This document shows positions 28,451 to 41,484 of a DNA stretch of 64,000 nucleotides, piece after piece. The notes below the pieces were generated by a model. It had not been told where the DNA came from and searched no databases. It saw nothing but the letters and a program-made list of their open reading frames with translations. Every line of letters begins with the position of its first letter. Position 1 is the stretch's first letter. Location: assembly GCA_018873245.2 (NCBI GenBank), contig JAEMBT020000003.1, positions 6,591,843-6,655,842 of the forward strand, in the 5' to 3' direction. Position numbers and translations under genes: made by a program. This DNA comes from Archegozetes longisetosus. Its lineage: Eukaryota; Arthropoda; Arachnida; Sarcoptiformes; Trhypochthoniidae.

Positions 28451-28610
28451 TTTATAGTAATTTTCAAACATAAGTACTATATTTGAGTAAAAGGATCGAC
28501 GACATTGAATGAGTTCAAAATTGAAGGTCTTAAGGATTTATGATAATTTTCTAAACATAGATACTGCAACAGAGCAAAGGAATGGACGACATTGAGTGAG
28601 TTCAAAATTG
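28451..28610. repeat. Diverged 86-bp tandem duplication
   Basis: The sequences from 28451 and from 28537 align over about 73 bp. They share TTTAT, TAATTTTC, AAACATA and a closing GACATTGA-TGAGTTCAAAATTG block (ends 28523 and 28610), with scattered substitutions and a short indel. Confidence 0.85.
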
Positions 28611-30364
28611 TATGTTATGATTGTATGGTTTTTTGGCATGGCTCACTTTTTGTGAGTATTATTTGATTTTTGTAGTGTTAAGATATCTAACTTTCTCTAA
28701 GAGTAATATGAATTCACATCGTTTATGATATATGAAATAGAGACTAAGATAATTTCAATTCATCAGAATGTACTGGTCTATGTATACGTTTCGATAAAGC
28801 GGTGAATTAAGAAAGCGAAAAGACGGCACTGTATCGTTTCATCATCATTAGCATCACAAATGAAAACTTTTCTCTCCATATTTTATAATAATAATAGGGG
28901 CTTATAATAAATATATCCTAAGGGGACACACACTCCTAGGCATAGGAAACAGACAGAGCAGTGAATCTTATTTTAATGGCTACACAGAAAAAGGCTACAA
29001 ATCGTAATTATGCGCTGCACGTAATTAGTAATTGTAAACGACAAAACTTTAAACTTCACAACCTCCATGATAACAGAGAGGACAAAGACTACTGATATGA
29101 ATGTGAAAATTAACAAAATTCAGTCCCAATGAAAATACTATTAACAATGGCTTTGTGTTAGTCTGTTAGTAAATATCAGATATTCCGAGGATCTATTTGT
29201 GAATATTTCTTCTTCTAGAGTATTATATATTTGGCACATAGAATGTGGATGCAATGCACATCGATCTCCAGCAGTGTTTGTCTTTTTGTGCAGGAAATGA
29301 CCGCTACTATGGCACTAATGCATCGCTCTTTCAATAGTTCTCGAAATGCTAGAAAAGGAGAGGCACTACAAAAAGGGTTTCCAGATATCTCTGCATTTTT
29401 TCTTGCTATTGACTCTCTCCGTTTTCCTGAAATATAGCCAGTATTGGGAAAATCAGACTGAAAAAATAGAGTAACAAATATCCAAGGAGTAAGCATTTAT
29501 GTAATCAAAGTCTTTCAACGGTAAGAAGAGAGTTGAGGCGAAACGAAATTGAACGAAATGGCAAAAGAAATTGTCAGAACAGTAGCGCATAAGCGCATAT
29601 CTATAACATATCTGGCAGAGGCACACATTCTACACAGTAATTAAAAGAGTCTTTCATCTTCTTTCAAGCATAGAGAGAGAGTAGAAGTCTGTCTGACATG
29701 ACTAAAAATAAATGGCACAATCATTTATTACTAGCATATAGTGTAACTATTTATTTACTAACCATAAGATATATACTTTTGAGTTAAAGCACAAAAGAAA
29801 TATAAAACTCTAGCTTTTCTTCTTTCTTCTTATAGTTCAAACAATACAAGTATAACATAATCTGTTATTAGATGTATTCTATATGCCATTAGATTGGGTG
29901 CAACTTTGTTCAGAATTTCAAGATTTATTAATTTAATGCATAAAAATAATCAAATTAATAATGAAATTCTGTTGGACGAGCTTTTAATCATATTTCAATA
30001 CATGTAGTATTAGTCAGTTTCTCATTTTTAATTCAAGAGTTCAGGCATTCAGTTGTGTGGAAGACATGAAGAAGTGATTAATGGTAATATTATGCTTAAA
30101 AACTAATTAAGTCAATAATAAGTTAAGGTGAGAAGAAAGTAATAATTATAGTATTAGAAGTGATAGTAAGCCATAGATGAAGAGTATAAGACTTACTGTG
30201 GAAGTCGTAGTATTAAATGAATTAAGTATGAATCTTAACAAATGTCTATTCATGCTTATCAAAACACAATTTTTTACCTGACAATGCAAATATTCGTTCA
30301 ATAAAAGTAAGATTTCTTTGTCAACTAGTCAACAATAACCAAGTGAAGCCATTTTGGGTTATTT

Positions 30365-30641
30365 GGCCATTGGGCCGATGAACTTAGGCTTACATACAAT
30401 AAAAGACTGCATCAGAACAGGAATAGTTGCCTTCGGCAGCCCTCAAGTGGCAGATGATGGTAAACAGAAAATTGAGCGAATTCTGGATTAGCTTTTTGGT
30501 GTGACGTCAAATAACTGCATTGAGGCGGGGATTCATTAGAAATGCGGCTACAATCCGGGTCCAATCGAATGGTTCTGAACGCCTTTGCAGTCATGAACGG
30601 CCACATTAATCATTGTCAGACGAGTTCGAGCCCCAATGGCC
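30365..30641. promoter_or_regulatory. G+C-richer block, candidate cis-regulatory element
   Basis: This block stands out from A+T-rich flanks by composition. It contains a perfect CRE-type octamer TGACGTCA (30502-30509) and GCCAT words on both strands, like Drosophila Pho core sites. It is bounded by a 10-bp inverted repeat, GGCCATTGGG at 30365-30374 and CCCAATGGCC at 30632-30641. A 64-codon minus-strand frame at 30412-30606 has no recognisable domain. A regulatory or Polycomb-response role is inference; a short unrecognised exon or a fragment of a small inverted-repeat element are alternatives. Confidence 0.3.
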
Positions 30642-33600
30642 TGAAGCATTTGCACCAAACATAATGATATACCACTGCTTCCATGCATTGGATTCACTAC
30701 TAGAAGAGCATGTAATCTAAAATGCGATGCCTTTTCTTTCCACTATTGCTAATCACAATTGTTTCGATCAACAGTTGTTTTTCGTATAAACTTTTGCTCA
30801 GCTAAAACTTGACTATTTATTAATAGCTCAAAGAATAATAATGTCCCAAATGTCGCTTATTAACTAAAGTGGTCCTCCGATGACCAAAACCATTAGTTAT
30901 CGCACAACTTCTTCTATAATAATGTTCGAAATGTGAGCCATTTTTTATCTTAAATAATATTTTATTCAATTAAAATCTAGGCTCAAAGTATCAAATGGCA
31001 AACTATATTATACCACTTAATAGGCTTACAATCATTATCTATCATCATATTTCAGAGCTAACCCATCACTGATTTCTGAGCAGATCATGGAATTAATTCC
31101 AATCTTCATATTATAATTTTATCATAACTTATTTTTTCATGAAATAAATCAACAATTTAGTCACTATTCAGCTGGAAATTGATTTGAAGAAACTGTAGTT
31201 TATATTATTGATAGACCAAAAGTTTATGATGTTAAGTTAACTTTATTAAAGCTATATTTTATAATATAGAAGTTTGAAATATTATAGATTTTCCACAATA
31301 AATATTGATCTCAATTCCCAATAAATTGAAGTGTTTTTTTCCAAAAATAAAAAACTATCTCAAGTATACTGATTCGAATTATACGTTGAGGAAAAGGTCT
31401 TATTTTTCATTTTTCAGAGCTGAAAAGACAAGAAAATAGACTTTAAAATAGAAGAGAAGAGGAAAAACAAGTTTATAATAATTATAAGATTCTCGGAGCA
31501 TAATTATAAACAACTTTCTTCTTATATTTCATGCAAGACTTTTCAACAAAGGCATCTGACCATTGAAGCGTTCAATATTTATTCCTAGCCTTTCATGACT
31601 GGAAAATTTTAGGAAAATATGGCCGACAAATGCTTATGTGATAATTACCATAAAATTAGTTCAATGCATGGCTTTCTCTGCTGCAATTTTTAATTGAGTT
31701 TACAAAAGATAAAGCTTCAAAGTCATTCAAATGGTTTTATGCAATGATTCTTAATTATGCAATTCTGTCATTTTTTCAATTTCTAATTCAAGTCTAATCA
31801 TATAAGCCTACAGTTCACTAGTAATTGAGATTCACATTTCGGAGACCTACAACCACACGAAAACTTGACGGCTTACATAAGTGTATAAAAATGTTCGAAT
31901 GTTGAGAATGTTCAGTTAAGATATATCTGATTTTTGATTGTGAGCCACTTCTCTCGAGACTTATGAGTTTTCCCAAATAGCATGTGAGAACCGAATCAGT
32001 GTCCCAACAACTCTGAATCAACTTTTCAGAATTTTGAGTAGAGTTCACAAGCAACTTGTTAATTTTGATGACATTTCAGCACATCTGAAGACATATGAGT
32101 GCTAAAGCCCTCCAAAATTTCAATTATTTTGACCCCTATTGTGAACTTTTGATATATTAAATTAAGTAATTTTCATAATAGAACTCGTGACCAAATATTT
32201 GTTATCTTGAAATACTTCAAGGTTAAAAATAATTGCCTGCTCGTTAGAACTGCACAAAAAGTAGATAATCAAAATTAAACTATTATTTCTTCACACAATA
32301 CACTTGACAAAACAAACCATTTCTCTGAATCTAAAATTGAAGCATTAATTTTTGAGATTATCTATATTTTTGGGAACAATTATCGTATAGAAATTGAGTT
32401 GAAGTCATCAACCTAATCATGTGCTTTCTCTCTAATTTGTTTTTATAAGCTTAACGATGATTCTCTATTGTTGGGTGAGTGCTATTGTGTACTATCTGTA
32501 ATTGAAAAGAGATTAAAGATAGAACTTTATAGCACTGACTCGATCTATGAAGTTATACCTAATTTGATAGAACAATAAAACTTTCATAACTTCATAAATC
32601 GACAATAATTAGTAGTGCATCAATAATCAGCAATTGGTAATTAACATTATCATGAGACATGTCTTCTCATCGATTAGCGAATCAATTGTAATGATCTGCA
32701 TCAAATGGACTTTTCAAATATGATACAATCATTACTGTTATTCCTATAGAACCAGATTCTATACAATTCTCAAAGTTATCATATTTTGCAGAATAAAATG
32801 GCATCAAATAATCTGAATATAGATCTTAAAAAATTTCTCAGATTATTTGCCTTAAGGCGGTAGCATTTGGTAGAAATTATTTTTAATTTGGCTTTAATGG
32901 GTAAATTAATTGAATGAAATAGCTCTGTTTTAAACTAAATATATTTAATTAAACTGAAACTGCAATTTTCTAAAACACATCTGTGGTCATTCAAAATGAT
33001 TGACCCAAGTCTTACGTCAGTAATGATTTAAACGAAGCGCAAATTTAGCAGAAAAGCAAATACTTCGGAATTTCAATGAAACACATCGAATACATAGCCG
33101 GAGTGATAGCCGAGCATAAAATGAAATACTGTAAATGAATTCAAGTTTCTGTTATGGAGCAAACTATTTTTTAAATTGAATGCCAGCAGTTAATAAACAT
33201 TTTCTGATTCAGATCATGTTCAGACGCGCTCTCGAAATTAAACTTGTAATCTTAACAAGGATTCTAATATAGAACAAATATACCGAATACTGCTGATCAA
33301 AGCAAAATCAGTAACTGAACTAATCGAATGAAAATAAGTGGAAAATTTGATGGACAAGTAGAAAGATATACACTCCTAATGGATGTTGCAAATGAGACTG
33401 TAAAAATTCGGTATTTGTGTAATATATCAATATCTCGAGGCAATATCAAAATTATTCAAATGAGTCTCATTTGTATAATCTCAAAATACTAACATTTTCT
33501 TAGTTAGTTAGTATTCCTATCACTAATTGAACAGCTCTCGAAGCCTTGGACTTGAAAGCATGAGAAAATCAGTTTCTATGCTGTTCGAAACTTAAGTTTA

Positions 33601-36600
33601 CAGAAGCGGCCTTATCTCAAATCAAGAAACAGAATGTGAGTACACGTCAAATTAATTTTTCTCACAGACCTTTTACCTGATTTGATTACAGACTACGATA
33701 CGTTCTGGGAATCCGACGGATTTCGACATTTTGTCAAGTGAATCGAAATTTACAATTTATCTGAATCTGAATATATTTGTATTCATGCAATGCCTAATAC
33801 ACTTGACTGAATTTTGTTTTTAGATTCAATACTTAGACTAAACTGAATTTATTTAATAAATGTTTGGGAAACGTTGGATTTAGTTTTTATCTTGAAGAAG
33901 CAGAAGAGTAAAGAAAAAAATCGACGATAAGCTAATCAATAGATAAGAGAAAATTATTGAGTAATACTGATGAAATATAAATGTCTTGCTAAGCCCTTGG
34001 TATTTAGCTCCTCGAAATTCTATGCAAACATAATTTATGCGCTCTCAGGGCTCGCTAGTGTATGATTTTCAAACGTCTGACAAGTCAGGTCAGGTCAAGT
34101 GAAACCCCTGCTAAGACGCGTCTGTTGAGCCGATCTGTAATGACAATAATAAAAGCTCCAAATGCGACTCATCGTAATATTTATCTGATTTCTTCAGATA
34201 ACTCACAAATGATCGATTCGCTTACGGCCTATTTGATAAACAAAAAGAAATTAATGACAACTTGAATCAGAGCTAAAAAGGGTAATATTTAGTGGCAATT
34301 TATTCTCAATTATTGATATTAGTGATGATAGCACTTAATTAGTGTAACGCACAGCCAATCATTTCAGAGTCTCATTTTAAGGTTTCATAAATTATTTTTA
34401 CTCAAAAACTTTTGGATAACTCTTATGAGAGTTTGAATAAATATCAAAATTATGCAAAAGTTAACAGAAAGCTCCAAATGTACGTTAAGGTTGAAAGAAA
34501 AATAGGTGAACATGAAAACAGCAAATCGTTATTCCTTTGATTAAATCTCCAGAACTTTATTCATTTGAGAAGAACAGAAATGAGTGAAAAAGAAAAAACT
34601 TAATTTTGAGATCAAATTTCAAGTCTATCCAAGACTTGAGTCCATTAATAAATAAATTTTTTCTCATTGTTTCAGTTACTCTCTTGTATTATTAAAAAAA
34701 GTTTTCAAAACTTAAATCATTTCTGTAATGGCTATGACTCGCACTGAAACAAAATCAATAAAATCTTAAAATAAGAAAACAAGATATCAATGAACGAAAC
34801 TAAATAATTATTCGGAAATATTGTATTTTTTGACTCAGATGTTCAAACATTATGTAAAGTAATGGATTCTCTCAAATAGAGTTATATAAGAGTTTACATA
34901 ATAAATGAATATTTTTGTATTGGATTTTATTTATTCTAAAACTTTAATAATATATTGCAATAGAAATATGATTAATAATAGACGTCAGAATTATATTTTT
35001 GCCCATTTTTCATACATTTATTATCACATGTGATGCGAATCTTGAAAAATGCCAAACAAATTAATTCATACTCTGGAAATTTTGGGAACACTTCAAATAA
35101 TAGTCTTTGGATATATGCTTTCAAATTGAGTATAAAATGTATTATAAGAGGAAATATTTGAATGAGACTCAAAGTAAAATCCAATAAAACTAGTTTCTAA
35201 CCCTTTGTTTGATGGGCTCAAACCAAATTTCATAAAGAGATAAGATATAGAGCCATAAAAAATTATAAGACAGTTATGCTAAAACAATAAATCTTCCACT
35301 CTTTTTATGCTATCCTCTCATCTTTGATTTAGAGGTTTTTGTAATTAAAATCAATATTTCTGATAACTCTAATGCTATTTATTATGTTTTAACTATTTGC
35401 TGCTATTTATCTATTTATCTATTTATAACATAATCCAACAAAAGTTGAACTCATTTTGAATAACAACCAAAATCAGATATGATAGAAAGCGAAGCATATA
35501 AATGGCTGACAAATACTTCTGATTTTTCTTATAGAGAAATTGACTAAATTTAGGGCTGAATCGCTCAAATGATTGATTAGATATTATACTCTTTAATTAT
35601 ACATACATAAAGCAAAGAATAAAATGTTTGATACATTTGAATTTAGGCCATAAATGTTAGAATTAATTAAGTTTATTAATTAAACAGGTTGTAATTGATT
35701 TACTGCAAAATTTCTGAATAATTCAGAATGTTTTCAATACTATTGCAATTAATATTGCGAGATTATATCGTTTAATTTGTTATTCAAATTAATCAAAAAT
35801 TATGATAATTTATATTTTCTGTGCTGGTACTTAATATTTCTCATAAAAGCAATCAATTCATAAGAATGAAAAAGTGAGCAAAGCTTTTAAAAAGTTATTT
35901 CAAGCTATCGGAGTATAAGAAATAATGTTATATCTTATATAGATTTGAGTTTCTGAAAAAATCAATAAACATTATGGCAAAGAACCTCAATCTATGCACT
36001 CAAACTTATGGTCTCAGCCTATAATTATGAGCTCAGATCAGAGATTAACTCATTAACTATGCATTAGTTCATCGAAAGTATATCAACAAAGTAAATACAT
36101 CAATAATTAAAAGAAATAGATTAGACTTGGTTATACAGAAAACGTGATAAGAAAGGAGTCTTGATCAAAATTCTAGTCTATAAAACTAGCAAAGTATTCG
36201 TCGTGTAAATCAATTTGATCAATAAGAAAACCTTATAATCATAGAAATATTTTATAATTACTATATGTGAATCAGCAATAATTATCTGAACAGAATCCAG
36301 GCAAGCATTTCCACTGAAATTCTGACATGACCTAGAGTTGAAAGGGTTGTGAAGTCCATTGAATAATGTATTTTAAAATATGATAATAACATTAATTAGC
36401 GAGACATGGAATAAAAATAAATTTGCGCAAAGATTTACAGCAAATTATCTTTGAATAAATTGTTTTAATTATATATCTTATAAACTTGATAAACTGTTCT
36501 GATGGACACTATATCAAAATTGATGTGGAAAAAACGTAATGCAGAATAGATTTTCCTATCGATCTCTTCTTATTGATCGGACAAATAATGGCGGAGAAAA

Positions 36601-39600
36601 CGTTTGCATTAACATTGAAGATAATATTACTTTTACGATCCTATCTAAAACCTATAAGAAATCTATCAAGTTGAAACATAGAAACAGATCTAACTATTGA
36701 GCATTAAAAAAATGTATAATAACGATCATTTATATATACGAGACTAATTAATGAATGTGGAAGCAAGAAGAGTATAAGAAGATAAATATTTTCTTCATTA
36801 ACTCAAGTAGTATATAATAATCGGCAATTATTTAAATCCAGAACTTAAAATGAGAAAGTGGCTCAAGAGAGAAGTAAGAAAGACTATAATATGATTTTGA
36901 GAGTAGAAATATTAGTACATTAATAAGTAGTAAATAATCCGCATGAGTGACACCATTAGCGTTCCGTTACAATCACTTTGTTATAAAATAATAAAATTAA
37001 ATTCCTTAAGTCTTATGTGTTATGAGTTAAATAAATTTATGACATTTTTATAGCTCACTTATCATATTGGGTGGTCCCATAAAAACCATTCAAATTCTGG
37101 TTTCCAAAATTTAATGCTTCTTGTAGTTTATTAATTTTAATTTAACCTCTAATTTATGGCTACATATCATCAACATTGAAGGGTAGCAATTGTTTTGTGG
37201 TTAGCAGTCGTTCTCTGCATGCATTTCATATTAGAGAGAAGTCATGTCAATATTAATTTTGTTTTTCTACTTCAAGACAATTTCAAATAAAAGCATAATT
37301 AGACTAACATTTTGATGGGCTGAATATCCGGCATAGCAAACACTGGAATGTTATACAACTGAAAACGATGCGGTAGTTAAGAAAATATAACAACAAGATG
37401 AAAATTAAACAAAAAATTCTTACTTCACTAATGGAAGGAATGCATAAGTGGTAGTGTAATATAAAATAAGAGGCGATGCTGATCATGTTATTAGCGAAGT
37501 AATTTTAAGTTCTCTGCAATTTAGTAGTCAGCTTGTTTTGCGTTCTTGTTTGAGTTGATGGCACGGCTCACATATAGAGATGATGCACGTATATCATGCA
37601 GAATCGCAACATCAAGACTTATTGCCATAGGGTCTGATTAGAAGAAATTTGAAGCTCTTTAAATTAGAATGCAAGTTCGTGAGAGGTCAACGTTATATCA
37701 TTGAGATCAGGCTCAGCAAACAAACTGATTCCACTTTCTCTAATGGTAAAGTATAAGTTATATAAAAGTAAAAGTTAAAGATATATACACCGTATAAAAC
37801 TTATAACTACCGTATATGTGATGTATAACTTATACCGAAGCATAACATTTTCTCTAGTGTTTCATACATCAAATGAGTTTCTGCTCTATAGGAACGAAAT
37901 CAATAAGAAAAATATATATAAAATCCTATCTAAAAAATAAGAAATAAGAAGAAAATATTTCTCTTTTAGTTTGAGAACGTGCACACGTGTGTATTGGAAG
38001 AAATAAATGGAAGTTGATGATGGATATACCACTAATGGAAGGGCATTACGGGATCCCTTTGCACAACAACGCACTAACACTACACTGTGAACACTAGTTC
38101 TGATACATTCATCATTTAAGACAATCCAAATTGTAGAAACTCATCACATCAAAAGTATTATAACTGTAGGAAAAATAATAAAATATAAAAAAACTAAAGA
38201 TAAAACAATGCCGTTAATAAGTGTAGCGGAAAAAAATGTGAATTGGCTGAGAATTTAGTTACGAAGTGAGGTTTTTCTACTTCTAAAGCAATAAACGTAG
38301 AAACTGATGAATTTGCAACAGTAATATCTTCTATAAGGTACAACTACTTAGACCTTGCTTTTAGAGTGATCTTAGGGTGTTTTTATTTTTTAATGCTATG
38401 TTCAAACAACGAGTACTGAACAAAAGGTCAGTTACAACTCTTCAGTAACTTTTATGTCTACCTTAAAATACCTAAGTTTTCGAGAGTGACTCACAATTGC
38501 CGCTTGAATGGGTTGAGAATAGAAAAAAGTCATAAAACAAATGCTGTCAAGTAAAAACATGCACAAACAAACCGACTGACTCTATCTCCCCTCAATTGTT
38601 TGGCGGAAAAGATTCAGTACCGAGAAAATAATTATTGTACATTACTAGCCAACACAACGAGTATGTTGTGTTCGTTTGCTATTAATTTGCTAACATTTTC
38701 TACACTTCAATACCGTATATGTTCTACACTTGAGTACTTCATTGTATATGCCACAAACTAGAATTCATACAAGAGTGAAACTAATTTAACATCGTATAGA
38801 ACATTAAACTAGATTAAAAATATTAATCATACCATAAAAAATTTGCTTCTCCAACTTATTAAATATAGAAAATATAATAACAGCAAAGCAGAGGAATGCA
38901 GCAGAGTTATTCTTTGGACTATAGAATGCGACATTGATTTATTTAGCATCTTGGATGCAATTATAGAGTTGTGATGATCAGTTGTAATTAAATGCAAAAG
39001 GATTTTTCATGTATCCGTCGGGTTCTTATTGGGAGGAACTGTTCTTCTCACTGGAATCTCGTTCGTTCACGTTTGTGACCTCTAGGTCAAGAAAAATAAG
39101 CGAATGAAAGATAGGCACGTATAGGCTGCAACTCATGATTAACATGATTTATATAGCGAATGATTAATCTGCATGCAATCTGCATGATATTATGGATTAT
39201 TTCCGCTGCAGTGTGTGTCTCAGTGTAACTACCAAATTACAGAGTGAGACAACGTTGACCAACAAATAACAAGTTTTCCATCTCCTCTACCAGACTTTAG
39301 ACGCCAAAGCCTAACTCACTATTTTCTATCTTATGCAACAATTATCAATGCCAACGGCTCATGACTATCATTGGAAAACTGAAAAGTTGCAAGCATTCGG
39401 ATTGCATGGAATAAGAGCCACAATGAGATAGTGAACAGTGGAATGACTATAACTATAACTATGAGTCAATTGACTTGAATGGAGAATTGATGATAAAAAT
39501 GCTTGGGGCAGTAATGGGAGAAACTGAAACAAATTGGCTCAACTTATTTTGAATGTTAGCAACTATGCCATCAGGTTTATCAAATGCTGCTTCAGTGCCT

Positions 39601-41430
39601 AAATCCCTTTTACATAGATTGCCATCAAATCGTAAGAAAGGAGAAAACTTGCCTAACTACACCGGATATTATTAAAGAGTAGAGTTTCCATACTTATCAA
39701 TGCCTCAAATCAAAACTTTAATTCTCGCTCTCATCACTAATCATTTTTCATTTTATAATTAATAACACCCTTGAAAGATATAAACATAGATATTATTCAA
39801 ATTAGTCTAATTATTAGAGAATTTTAGAGAAAACTTTTTAATAAGAGTCAATGTCTATAGAGTGGAATGAGTTTAGATATAATATTGTGGAATAAGTTTA
39901 GGCATAATATTGTGTATTCTAAATGTAAAGCATATTTTTAAGCGCACGAATGGATAGGAGTGAAAGTAATATTAACAAGTGGACCATTACATAGAGCAGT
40001 GATGCGATGCATGTTAGCAAAATGGCTTAACTTAAGTTGCCGCACAAAAAATCCTATTCACTCAATCAATTTAGTATCACTTTTGTTGTGGCTTTTTATA
40101 TGAATAGTTCAGATAAATTGAGTAGCAATGATTTCTATTACTACAATCTCTATTCAACCAGTCATTTATTAAGATAAGCACTGTTTCGAAAAGCACATAA
40201 GAAATTCATGAAATGTATTGTGAGGGAGACAATAGCGGCACACCTTTTCCATTATGGTGATTATTAGAATTTAGTTTCTCGGCAACAATTACCGCATATT
40301 TCATAGTTATGAGATGTTGGTGCATATCTATTACAAAATACATGACAATATAAGCTTACAATACCTGTATTGTACTGCTAATACAGGTAAGAGTCATAAG
40401 TGCAGATACAGCCATCTCTAAATAATGAGACAAATTGAATACAACTAAAACAAATGGCTTTTCTGATTGGATAGAGGGCCTGATTTTCAGTAGGAGATAA
40501 ACTGACTGTCAATTATGAAGAGCTAAAACCAATTATTAGGCAGAGTGTTGCGTTTTGGTGGCATTACTGCAATGCAGGCTTGCCTTTAGCGTAAGTGACA
40601 TTCCGGGCGAGCAATGCTTTCACAGTAAAAGCATCAGAAGTCATCAGTTGTTGATGTTTGGCATAGAGTATAATTAATGGTATGAAGCATTGAGAATGTG
40701 GTCAACATCAAGAATCTGAAGAATCACAATCGTATCCTTAATTGTAGAAGAAAGGAATGAGTAATGAAATCGATGAGGCCTTATGTGTGATGTGTTTGTT
40801 GTTGTGAAAACCGCCTCATTCTTGTCTTGTCTCAATCTGGCCTTATTAGAGGCTCACTATTTAATAGATGGCATCAAATAGAATAAGGATTCGAGAAGAA
40901 GAGAGAAATAAAAGTAGAGTAAGAGTAAAGTTTTGGAAAGCAAGAAAAGTTGTCTAAAACTTTGGTAATGTGTTTCTCAGAGAAAAATGCTTTTGCGTCT
41001 CAAGACACGTACTCTCAAGAGAAATAAAGAGAAAATCGTTAAAGTCCAACACAAGCCGGGGATTTGCAACAGGGATGCAATACATTCGATCCATTCAATT
41101 CACTGAAGGCATTGAAGCTATTCTGCCGGAAAGAGAGTAGAAAGAGGCAGGCATTCATTTCCTATAAGCCCATGTGTGCATTTCTAGGCATTTCTCTTCT
41201 ACTGTCAGAGTACGCACTACTGAATCTCGATAGACAAACCATAGAAAGATCTAGAGCTAGAGCCAGGTTTTCTTAATGCAATGCAATTTGATGGCAAGAA
41301 GCCAGTGATGCCAGCGTGAGAAGAAAAGTATCGCTTATTATTATTGGGGGAATGAAATACTGCACAATCTTGTAGTTGAGAAATAGAGAAAGTATAGAAA
41401 CTAGAAAAGAAAAATCTTAGTGAGCAATCA
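30642..41430. other. ftz-Antp intergenic DNA, part 3
   Basis: No gene is recognisable. The sequence is A+T-rich, with many TAAT/ATTA words, and lacks the long GA/CT tracts found on both sides. Small structures include a CTATTTAT tandem at about 35403-35427, a 12-bp inverted repeat at 37751-37835, a nuclear-receptor-like everted repeat at 39076-39089, a 26-bp imperfect duplication near 39860-39914 and a 10-bp stem at 40362-40389. Confidence 0.5.
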
Positions 41431-41435
41431 GAGCA

Positions 41436-41439
<4 letters not shown>

Positions 41440-41480
<41 letters not shown>
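41440..41480. repeat. (GA)n microsatellite
   Basis: About 20 GA units, preceded by two copies of GAGCAATCA. Confidence 0.95.

Positions 41481-41484
<4 letters not shown>

Larger units (their letters stand above)
20074..30360. other. ftz-Antp intergenic DNA, part 2
   Basis: No gene is recognisable. The stretch holds the longest CT/GA microsatellites of the window (23472, 24127, 25764), an AT-rich hairpin at 24836-24911, a perfect palindrome at 23040-23062 and a diverged 86-bp tandem duplication at 28451-28610. A more complex patch at about 26970-27100 contains AATCGATC and is less A+T-rich than its surroundings. Confidence 0.5.

Noticed and set aside
30600-30645. GTTCGAGCCCC resembling a tRNA B box
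   Set aside because: The flanking bases do not form a T stem and no A box is present.
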